Of a stretch of 64,000 nt of DNA, positions 51,172 through 61,503 are shown piece by piece. Under the pieces are notes generated by a model. The model made no database searches and had not been told where the DNA came from. It saw only the letters and a list, made by a program, of their open reading frames with translations. The stretch is taken from assembly GCA_036244855.1 (NCBI GenBank), contig BQKZ01000365.1, forward strand, positions 1 through 64,000. The letters run 5' to 3'. Position numbers and translations under genes: made by a program. How positions within the stretch are numbered: position 1 is the first letter of the stretch; each line of letters opens with the position of its first letter. The stretch is from Temnopleurus reevesii. Lineage: Eukaryota > Echinodermata > Echinoidea > Temnopleuroida > Temnopleuridae.

Positions 51172-51240
51172 TTGTGGAGGAGAAGAAGAAAGGGAGAGAG
51201 AGAGAGATATAGTTGTGGATGAGAAGAAGAAAGAGAGAGA
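51018..51240. repeat. GA-rich purine tract
   Basis: GAGA repeats with GATA interruptions. A unit of about 45 bp (GATATAGTTGTGGA-type with AGAAGAAGAAAG) is repeated at about 51165-51240. Confidence 0.9.
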
Positions 51241-51660
51241 AAAGTCTGAAAACGGAGGTTTATTCTGTTTCGATTTATCGCCCCCTTAAGACCCATCCAA
51301 ATAGCTCCCCAACGGAACTCCCTCCAAATATTATTTATCTTCTACATCTTCTTCCTCCTATGCCCGCTGAGCGATTGGTAAACCCCATTCTTGCCACACT
51401 CATATTTTACGTCCAATATATTCTGCTAATAGACGAGACTTGCTCGCTCCGTAATTTATAAAAATGCAGCATTTCCAAGCCGACAAGAGATGCAATTTCA
51501 CCTAGTCCTAGGTCAAAGTGGTGTTGGTTTTGGAGAGGAGAGAGGGATGGTGAAAGAAATAAGAGGTGTGAGAGGAGATAGAGATAGCAAAAGATGAGCA
51601 GAATTGCGTGGAGGCGGGTAATGTACACTCCATGACGTTAATTTCCTTCACCAATAAATT

Positions 51661-51845
51661 TATTCACATTGTGCTGCACTCAACCCAGATGAGGTGAATG
51701 GGTACCGGTAAGAAGAAGTTCCTTTAATGCAATGAATGCCAAATGGTAGCCATGCTATAGCCGGGTAATAATGAACAGAGCGCTTAGAAACATTTCGTAT
51801 AAAGCGCTATATACACGTTGTGTATGATTATTATTATTATTACAC
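51661..51845 (+). repeat. Dispersed short element with AGCGCT blocks, copy 2
   Basis: Fuller copy of the family at 1262-1418. It runs from CACTCAACCCAGATGAGG through GAATGGGTACCGG, TAGCCGGGTAATAATG, GAGCGCTTAG and AAGCGCTATATA to an ATTATT tail. No coding capacity. Its retention of the 5' part suggests that 1262-1418 is 5'-truncated. Confidence 0.7.
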
Positions 51846-52169
51846 ACTAGAAAAAATGTGGAACACACCTTTAACCGTGCAAAAGTAAAGCAATACTGGG
51901 AGCTCTTCTTAGGGTGCAATACTATTTCTTTAAAAAAAATAGTGCAGTATGTTATAATTATGGAATGAACCGATCATTTTTAGACAGGAATCAAACCCTA
52001 CAGCTGGTACATTAAAAAAACAACTTCTTGTAGAATATTGCATTCTGAGGAAAGGGTTCAATATCGAACCTTTTTTTTGTAGAAAGTTGCAACTATAGAC
52101 CTTTGCATAAAAGTTGCAATGCTGCACTTTTTTCAACAGTTAAAAAAAATGCAAACCGATTAGGATGAG

Positions 52170-52436
52170 GAAAGAGTGAAATGGAGAGAGCGAGGAGGGA
52201 GGACTGAAGAAAGAACAAGAGTAAAATTGGATATTTTGGACAGGACAGGAAAAGAAAGGTGAAAACAGGGAGAGAGAGAGAGAGAGAGAGAGAGAGGTAC
52301 ACTGAGGTAGAGAGAGATAGGGGGAGCGAGAGAAAGAGACAGATAGAGAGGGAGAGAGAGAGGGGGCGAGAGAAATAGATAGATATAGAGGGAGAGAGAG
52401 AGAGAAGGAAGAAGCGAGAGCAAAAGATAGATAGAT

Positions 52437-52468
<32 letters not shown>

Positions 52469-52504
52469 TACGGGGAGGGGAGAGTGGCGGAGAAGGGGGG
52501 GGGG
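52170..52504. repeat. GA-rich purine tract ending in G10
   Basis: GAGA repeats with GATA interruptions, ending with a run of ten G (52495-52504). It gives a long but spurious Leu/Ser-rich open frame on the minus strand (52160-52753). Confidence 0.9.
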
Positions 52505-53912
52505 TAGGTAATCGTTTGTCAGTTGTGTGGCAGGGTAAATAAAAAAAAATATGGAAATATATGAAGAGATGGGGAGCGAAAGAATATCCCCTTTGATGAA
52601 AACAGACTCTTGCTCTTTCTTTTCTGTGTCATTTAAATGTCTATTCATAGTCCTAATGATGATTGCTAATATATAATAGGGTTTAGTCAAAGATATCTGC
52701 CTGTCTCTTTCACAGAACACAGCGCGGCTGCAAAGTGGTTCCTTTGATCTCATCTCACGATTGCACAGCTAAAAAAAGGTTCCGAGAATGACAATCTAGA
52801 AAAGGAATAATGGATAAAAGTTTAGCACTACGTCAAAATATACAGGAGCGGGTATTGAGAGATGCATGTTACGTATAAATAGATGTAGCTATTAAAATAA
52901 ATGGAACTCCAATAGCTTTACAAAAGTATAAGGATGATAAAGGTACCGGAATATAGGGTCAAAATTAACATACGAATAACGCAACAGCTGAACAAAAGTG
53001 AAAGAACGCAGGACCACAGTAAGCATATTGTAGAACATTCTTCTTCACTGAAATCCTTGAATTTATATGAAAATACGCCTCAATCATATTCCGGAGTGGT
53101 TGGCACCCTGAAAAGGTATAGCTTTTGTAACCACTTTTAAGAGCGAAAGACAGCTATAAATCACTTCAAACGTCCAGCTTCAATAGAATACCATGTATCT
53201 AGTCCTAAATAAAGCAGACTAGAGCCATCACTCTTATTTATTTTGGATAGCTGTTGTTGGTAAAATTCACACAGAAAACTGCAATTTTTTCTTTCTGTTC
53301 TTGAAGCTGGTTGGACATCATGTTGCTAAACATTTTAAGAGTATAAGAAGGAGTTGCCCACAGTGTTATATATTTTTTACCCGAGTGTACGTAAAAAGTT
53401 GGCTCAAACATTCTCAACAATTTTATCAAATTGGTCGTAATTCCAAACTGTTCAAAATGAAATTGATATGAAGTGTGCATTAATGGTGTAATTTCTATAT
53501 AAATTCATAAGTTCAAATATTCAGATAGACGTGATAGGCTAATGGATACAATAATAGGACTTCATTGACGCTTCAAATTTGGCACACGCATATGCCATGC
53601 AAATGCCCGCAAATGGTGATGATACATCTAATTATCAAATCATTTTATTTTACAGAGACAGTCTTTAATCAGGTCTGTGGATATATTCGAGGATTAATTG
53701 AGAACAGATGTGGCAGCCCAAAGCCCCAATGGGGACATTTATAAATTCGGTACATATCTAGTCGGGGGATGATATACGTTTATCATCACCTACATGAAAA
53801 AAACATAGCGTCGAAAATAATAATGTTGAAAAGAAGAGATCGGATGATAAATATGATGAGCGTAATTTTATCCCCCCTTACTTTTGTCTTCGTTTTTTTT
53901 TTTCTTTTTTAC

Positions 53913-53915
<3 letters not shown>
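52505..53915. other. Intergenic DNA, no gene recognised
   Basis: AT-rich, with short unrecognised frames only. Confidence 0.6.

Positions 53916-53944
<29 letters not shown>
53916..53944. repeat. CT dinucleotide microsatellite
   Basis: About 14 uninterrupted CT units. Confidence 0.95.
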
Positions 53945-53945
<1 letters not shown>

Positions 53946-55153
53946 GCTTTTTTTTACAATATCATATCATTGCTCAGATTCTCTTTTGTGATTCCTTTAA
54001 AAACAAAATATCTGTCGTCCGAAATATGTATTTCTCATGTTCCCTCGCTCGACAAAGCAAATCAGGCCTAGGGCTAAGTTGTATCAATCAGCTGGACGCT
54101 CGGAGCGTCCGGGGTACAAGCTGGGGTGGAATATGGGGATGCATGGGGGATAAAGAGTGACTAATGGGGGCATAATTGGCTTATAACGACGTACAAGTTT
54201 GATACGCGGGGACGCAGTATGGAGTGGGGTTACCCCCGACGAAACAGGTTGTTCGGTCGTGCTGTTAAAGTCATTTACACCAACCCATTTTTTTCCTTCC
54301 CATCGCCTTGCATTTTGGAGTCTCGAAGCGCTCCCTATGTATACGAAGATGAAATCGAATCCCCGGCCACGGGCTCTGGCCGAGCGTGCATCCACAGTCC
54401 CGCTGCGTCAGCAGTAAGCACCGCTCGCCAACACTGCATATTATTTCTAGCTCATAATGCGTCCTGACAGTACTCTTGGTGAAAGACGAACGATGGGAAA
54501 AAAGAGAGTCCAGATTTTATTTTTAAAACAAAGAACTGGACGGGTGTCATAAAGATATATTGGATCGTGTTGATGAGTGACAAAGGGTAGGAAGATTATT
54601 CAATTTAACATCAATAAAATGATAGGACCCCAAAAAGTTTGTTATAAGAAGATAGATAGTGGAAGATATATTCCAAATCAGATGGTAATTAAAACTGAAC
54701 ATGAGTTTTATCTACATACATAAACTACAAATGTTTGGAAATGATTTTCCTGATTAATGTTCTTTATCGCAAAAAAAATCATACTCTTTCAAATCAATCC
54801 CTAACATTAACATTTTAACAAACGCTGGTTCAAAATATGTAACTTTTAGATATTTTTTCTCTCACTATGCATGTACATGGTATACATGGTATAGGGGTCT
54901 TCAAGTCAAGGAACTGACCTGCTTTCGAATATGCATGATAAAATATGAAGCATACATGTACATATTCAAAGAGAAACTTTCACATGCTACTATTCTCCTA
55001 TTCAATTTGTAATATTCAATTTTCATTATTTGGGAAAATTATCTATTACTTTAATGGGCGACATTATTTTTTTTGCACCGGTAAGATAAAAATCGTAAGG
55101 ATTTAAACTGTGCCATGACATTTTTATTTAAAAATTCCGAAGACTGACAAGAT
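53945..55153. other. Intergenic DNA with a GC-rich island at 54.1-54.5 kb
   Basis: The island at about 54090-54470 is distinctly GC- and CpG-richer than its surroundings. It contains a plus-strand exon-like stretch at 54321-54413 (see findings). The rest is AT-rich. Confidence 0.5.
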
Positions 55154-57314
55154 AAAGAAAAGCAAATTTTCTAACATGAGGGAGAAACAGCTCGCCTTAT
55201 AATGTTCAACTCCCTCTAGTATCATCAGCGTTGATCAAAATTTAGATTATGAAATGATGCAATTTGCCACATTAGTGATTCGGCCAAAATTTAAACCTTT
55301 TTTTTTCTCGTTTTTTTTTTCATTTAAGAGCCGAAATGGTGGGGGCAATTCCCCATTGTGATGAATGTCAAAAGTAGGGGAGAATGGAATAATGGGGGAA
55401 TACTCCGAAGCCAAGTAACCCCAACCTTATTTATTCAAGAAGCATGTTTCAGAAAACATTTCTCATTTACATAAGATAATGATCAAAACCGGTGGCGCAC
55501 ATTTAAAACATTTTCAAGAGAGGATATATTTAGCGGTTTCGCCTTTGAACATGGTTTAGCATTGTTCATTAAAGTTCAGGATGATTATTTATAAGAAAGT
55601 ATAAAATACGAACGGATTTTATCATGGTTGGAGCAATTAACGCTCCAGTAAGAAAACAATGGTGTATATTCGGTTAATCTTAAAATCCTATTTCTCCTTT
55701 CAGTTCGTTTGCTCAAACCTTTTTTCAAGCCCCCTTCAATGTTTTTTTTTTTAAATTTCGTGTTATTTTTATCTATTGTAATTTTATTTGTTATTTGGAA
55801 CAAAAAATAGAAATCATTTTTGCAAAACAAATCAAATCTGTTTGGAATATTATATCATTTGTTTAGAAGTATCAACATCAAAATATAATAATTTCATCGC
55901 CGCAGACTCACGTTGACTCTTAAAAACTAATCTAAATTACATTTTGAAACTCTTTGTATTCAGTGTTTTAAAATCCTATATCTTATTACAGAATGGAAAT
56001 TCATATTCAAAATGTTCTTTGATACAAACAACTGTTCAGATAATAAAACATATCAAAAGAAATAATTGGAATTACAGTCAGATGTGATCCCGTCTGTTCC
56101 GATTTTGAAAAAATAAATTACCCAACAATATTGATGATGGGAGGGAATAGATGGTTTCTAAATAAATCTATTGTTCGAGATGATATTCTTGGTGTTGTGG
56201 TGCTATCACATGTGTCCTTTCCATCCTGGATAGGTTTGCCTAATTTCCTGTCGATGAGCTTCCCTCAATTCAACGACTGTCCCTTCCTTTTGTTCCCTAA
56301 TTTCCATGATTTAGCAGAAAATGACCGAGAGGAGAGAGAGAGAGAGAGGGAGTTTTGCCGAGCGGGGTTTAGGCGCTCAGTGCGCAAACAGACGAGAGAG
56401 AAAGGCGAAATTTATGGATATTTTTTCGCGCCCATCTGTTGGCATATTTATCCGATTACTGAAGATTTCGGAGATGTAGCTGAACTTTTGAAGCCCTATA
56501 ATATCCCAACTGCCCCTCCTTCTTCTTTAGTTAATTGTGTTAGTGTTTCGATTTTGAGGATCTCTTTGATATGTGAATTAATTTTTCAAAACAAAAAAAA
56601 CATTCGGTATCTCTGCATTATGTATTGCAATAAAAAATACAGTTTAAAACTGCAAAGAAATTACTCGCTAATTCGAATAAATGTATTACTGTGGATGTCA
56701 TGGTTTATGTGTTATTCAATGTTATCAAAAGTAAACCCAAGTCGCTGTGCCTGTGCTCATTGCATTCCAAACATCCATATTTCCTTTTGATATCAGTTGT
56801 TAGATTTCGATAAATCAATTCAGGCATAATAACGCATTGTGAAATTTCATGTTAATGGGATATTTCGAGCCACATATGAAACAAAGGTGCAAACACATTT
56901 TAAGAGTTATGGAATAAATAGAATATACTGATGCGAAAAATAAGCTTCCGATATTACATTATGGTAATTAAATAAGCATTGTAAAACATAATTGTTCTTC
57001 TCTTGAAATATCTAGGCCAGCGTGGCCTGCAGGAAACGACCCAATTTTTAATTTAAAATGTCACGAAATAAGACCAGATTCGACGCGGAAAGGGTCAGAT
57101 CCAACCCTACATGATGGTCACATTTGGCTTATTTCTTCTTTTTTTGTCTCTCACTCTAGAACGTTTCACTTTTCATGAAATGATAGAAAATGTTCTTATT
57201 AATTCAATCGACAAGACAGAATGTGCACCCCTAATTATACTGCAAATTGTTGGAATTGTAATAAGACTTCCCTTCGAATTTCAGATTCCAAACAAATGCT
57301 GGAAACAAATGACT
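55154..57314. repeat. Duplicated segment B
   Basis: Aligns with 58728-60954 (B'). The outer parts are roughly 80-88% identical by eye, but the central 902 bp (55813-56714 against 59418-60319) are about 98% identical. It ends at an N (57315). An open frame of 219 codons (56131-56790) is cut by a stop at codon 86 in B' (AAACAG changed to TAACAG), so it is probably not a protein gene. Confidence 0.9.
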
Positions 57315-57328
57315 NTAGATCCGCCACT

Positions 57329-58726
57329 GGATATGTAAAGTTTGATGTGATTGAGTTATTTTGTGGATAAATTCAATCCTCTGAAATAATTGTCAGAACT
57401 TATATTAATTGGCAATGATTATGTTTTTACATCCGAATTATTATCAGCGAGTTGTGGTTATCTGTTTATATTTTTTAAGTGATTTGCTCGAGTTTTAATA
57501 AAGATCACATTATTCTATTTGAAAAGCTTTAGAATGAATATTACTATTACTATTGAAATCTAGGTAAGAAGTTAAGTTAGCGTCAGCTAAAAGTCCTTCC
57601 TCCCGCTTTCTTCCTGTATTTAACGTCTTCCAAATTTTATAAACGTTGGATAAGCGTTGGCTCTAAACTACATTGTAATTGACGCCAATGAATCTCTCGC
57701 CATGGAGCTCTTGTGTGACATTTATTTTAAAAATATCACCAAATATAGTTATGGTTAATGGGTTAATACTCTACTAACAATTTTCTATAGATGTTGAGTC
57801 TTATTGTCTGTATTTAAAATAAAAGATTTTCTCATTTTCTCTTACATATTTTGTCTAGAATGTGCATTTTGTTAAAGCCCAAGTAAAGTTTTGGTAAAGA
57901 TTAAGAAATGTAATTTTTTGTGATATTTACCATGACATATAATTTTTATACACATTTTGAGACCATAGCATATTTTTACGAGCTAATTCTTTTGAAAATT
58001 TGAATTTGACCGTTAAATCGTATTTAGCGCCCTCTCTTGGTTGGCACAATATTTTGCTTCTTATCGGGCATATGCAAAGTTATTTCCAAGATTCGATGAA
58101 AGCATGATAAAAAGGAATACACAAAGAATAAATTCTGAAATTTGCATCCAATTCTGTGCATGAGAAGTTGTCCTTTATCAAGAAAGAAAATATTGAATTT
58201 GCGTCGGGGGACACGACGCTGAAATATTTTGCACATTTTAGGTTATAACTTTTTCAAAACTTGTTTATATTTCGCACAATCTTTTGTGCATCATGTTTAT
58301 GATACATGTATCATGTTTCATTTTATATAGATTTGAAGACAAAATTTGGCGCAAAAAAATATTCGCTTTAACCAAAACTGTACTTGGGCTTTAAATTTCA
58401 TGATTTATAATATTATTTCTGATAGATTTGCTAGGATGTTGATCAAAAGAATGGGGTGAAATTGTCAGGGCCTCACACATAAGCGATTGATTATAGACAA
58501 ATTGATACCCTAGCTATCCGAGATGGACAGGGATATCAAACAACTGGTATATCAATCGTCTTTTCTGAATATGACAGACAAAAACGGCAGCATTATCTTC
58601 CCAATTTTGACGAGAAAATGTATCTGATAATGTCCACTTTTCCCGTTCTAGACAGGATTATAGGACTATCAAAACCTGATGGTCTTAAACAGGTGGTATC
58701 AACTAAAAGCCAATCGTGTATCCTAC
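57329..58726. repeat. Duplicated segment A'
   Basis: Second copy of segment A, bounded on the left by the N at 57315 (a short non-matching stretch lies between) and on the right by the N at 58727. Contains the 517-bp inverted-repeat element described next. Confidence 0.88.
57875..58391. mobile_element. 517-bp MITE with TA target duplication
   Basis: Terminal inverted repeats of about 25 bp: the left end starts AAGCCCAAGTAAAGTTTTGG, and the right end in reverse complement starts AAGCCCAAGTACAGTTTTGG. TA lies directly outside both ends (57873-57874 and 58392-58393). The equivalent place in segment A (about 44350-44365) has no insertion, so filled and empty sites can be compared directly. The interior is AT-rich, without a transposase. 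TA duplication and this size fit a non-autonomous Tc1/mariner-type element; the superfamily is inference. Confidence 0.85.
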
Positions 58727-58727
58727 N

Positions 58728-60954
58728 AAAGAAAAGCAAATTTTCTAACATGAGGGAGAAACAGCTCGCCTTATAATGTTCAACTCCCTCTAGTATCATC
58801 AGCGTTGATCAAAATTTAGATTATGAAATGACGCAATTTACCATAAGCGATTTGGCATAATTTCAAACCCTTTTTTTTTTTCGTTTTTCTTACGAGCCGA
58901 AATGGTGGGGGTAATTCCCCATTGCAATGAATGTTAAGATTAGAGGAGAACAAGATCATGGTGGAACATTCAGAAGTCAATTAACTCCACCCTTATTTAT
59001 TCACGAAGCAGGTTTTAGATAACATTTCTTATTTGAATAAGTTAATGAGCAAAACCGGTGGCGCACATTTAAAGCATTTAAAATATTCAACGACCATTTT
59101 TAAGACACGGTGTATTTAGCGGGTTTCGGCTTTGAACGTGGTTTAGCATTGTTCACTAAAAGTTCTGGATGACTATCTTGTTTTAAGATAAAGTAGAAAC
59201 TATGAACGAGTTTCATCATGGTTGGAGCAATTAACAATCTTGTGAGGGGGATACACATTGTGGTGTTCATTCACTTAATTCTAAAATCATATTTCTCTTT
59301 ACAACTCCTTTTCCCAGGCCTTTTCCGAACCCGCCTTTTATGTTTTTTTAATGTCATTTTTTTGGGGGGGGGGGGGGGGGGGGAAGTCGAATTATAATGA
59401 AATCTATTTTATGAGACATCATTTTTGCAAAACAAATCAAATCTGTTTGGAATATTATATCATTTGTTTAGAAGTATCAACATCAAAATATAATAATTTC
59501 ATCGCCGCAGACTCACGTTGACTCTTAAAAACTAATCTAAATTACATTTTGAAACCCTTTGTATTCAGTGTTTCAAAATCCTATATCTTATTACAGAATG
59601 GAAATTCATATTCAAAATGTTCTTTGATACAAACAACTGTTCAGATAATAAAACATATCAAAAGAAATAATTGGAATTACAGTCAGATGTGATCCCGTCT
59701 GTTCCGATTTTGAAAAAATAAATTACCCAACAATATTGATGATGGGAGGGAATAGATGGTTTCTAAATAAATCTATTGTTCGAGATGATATTCTTGGTGT
59801 TGTGGTGCTATCACATGTGTCCTTTCCATCCTGGATAGGTTTGCCTAATTTCCTGTCGATGAGCTTCCCTCAATTCAACGACTGTCCCTTCCTTTTGTTC
59901 CCCAATTTCCATGATTTAGCAGAAAATGACCGAGAGGAGAGAGAGAGAGAGAGGGAGTTTTGCCGTGCGGGGTTTAGGCGCTCAGTGCGCTAACAGACGA
60001 GAGAGTAAGGCGAAATTTATGGATATTTTTTCGCGCCCATCTGTTGGCATATTTATCCGATTACTGAAGATTTCGGGGATGTAGCTGAACTTTTGAAGCC
60101 CTATAATATTCCAACTGCCCCTCCTTCTTCTTTAGTTGATTGTGTTAGTGTTTCGATTTTGAGGATCTCTTTGATATGTGAATCAATTTCTCAAAAAAAA
60201 AAAACATTCGGTATCTCTGCATTATGTATTGCAATAAAAAATACAGTTTAAAACTGCAAAGAAATTACTCGCTAATTCGAATAAATGTATTACTGTGGAT
60301 ATCATGGTTTATGTGTTATGCAATGCGATCAAAAGCAAGCCTAAGTCGCTGTTAGTGTGTTCATTCCATTCAAAATACCCACATTCATTTTAAATTTCCT
60401 TTGCGTTTAATCAATATCCATTGTTAGATGCCGACAAATCAATTCAGGCATTAATGGCTTGTGAAGTATCATGTTAATGGGATATGTTGAGCCACATACG
60501 AAACAAAGATTCAGAAAAATGTTAAAGTTATGGAATAAATAGGATATACTGATGAGAAAAATATAAGCATCCGAGATTACATCATGATAATTAAAAAAAG
60601 CATGGCTAAAACATAATTGTTCCTGTCTTGAAAATTCTAGGCTAGCTTGGCCTGCAGGAAACGACCCCATTTCAGAATTCAAAATAGCCCGATATAAGAC
60701 CAGAATTGACGTGAAAAGGGGTCAGATTTAAGCAACATGATGGTCACATTGGGCTTTCTTCTTCTTCTTTTTTTCCTTCTTTTTTGTCTCTCACTCCAGA
60801 CCGTCTCACTTTTCATGAAATAATAGAAAATGTTCTCATTAATTCAATTGACAAGACAGAATGTGCAGCTCTTATTATACTACAAATTGTTGGAATTGTA
60901 ATAAGATTTCCCTTCGAATTTTCAGATTCCAAACAAATGCTGGAAACAAATGAC
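58728..60954. repeat. Duplicated segment B'
   Basis: Second copy of segment B, starting directly after the N at 58727 and diverging from B where B runs into the N at 57315. It holds a G20 run (59364-59383) absent from B. Confidence 0.9.
59357..59383. repeat. T7-G20 homopolymer junction
   Basis: Seven T followed by twenty G inside segment B'. The allelic or paralogous position in B (about 55740-55760) has a T run but no G run, so the G run arose or expanded in one copy only. Confidence 0.9.
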
Positions 60955-61278
60955 CACTCTTCCGACTTCTGATCGTTGAAAAGACACCGTATCGTGATAT
61001 ATGATTCTCTATGGAATCATTCTGCTAACTTCAGTCGTTCATATACACGGTCTCTATCATGTATGCCTGCAAGCCAAGTGTCAGAAAAGACACGGGGAGT
61101 GGTCCATCAATACTAGAAATCCAATTCCACCAGAATTTTATCTGGCTATTCATTCTATTTCATCTCCATTTCATATTTTTTCCATCTTATGTCCACACCT
61201 CCGCTTTCATACTGTCCTCTTTTCGATGTATCTCATCCAGTCTTTTCTAACATTCTTGTTTTGTCACTTCCCTCTCGA
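60955..61278. other. Intergenic DNA, no gene recognised
   Basis: Unique-looking sequence to the right of B', turning pyrimidine-rich toward 61250. Confidence 0.6.
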
Positions 61279-61460
61279 CCCCCCCCCCCTTCTTTCGTTC
61301 TCTATCCACCTCTCTCTCTACTTCTCTCTCTCTCTCTCTCCCTCTATCTTTTTCTCTCTCTTCCCCCTCCATCTATCTATCTATCTTTCTCTCTTTCTCT
61401 CCCCCTTTTTCTCTCCCCTCTCTCTATCATTAGCTATATCTATCTCTTCATCTCCCTCCC

Positions 61461-61497
<37 letters not shown>

Positions 61498-61503
61498 ATC
61501 TAG
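61279..61503. repeat. C11 run followed by CT-rich pyrimidine tract
   Basis: Eleven C at 61279-61289, then CTCT repeats with CTAT interruptions. It creates a spurious Leu/Ser/Pro-rich frame on the plus strand (61001-61507). Confidence 0.92.

Noticed and set aside
52160..52753. 197-codon Leu/Ser-rich frame, signal-like in places
   Set aside because: It is driven by the GA tract; Leu/Ser/Pro alternation is what CTCTCT encodes.
56131..56790. 219-codon open frame
   Set aside because: The near-identical copy in B' has a stop at codon 86 with little other change, and the sequence crosses a GA repeat. No family recognised.
58024..58236. 70-codon minus-strand frame
   Set aside because: It lies inside the 517-bp MITE and shows no transposase motif.
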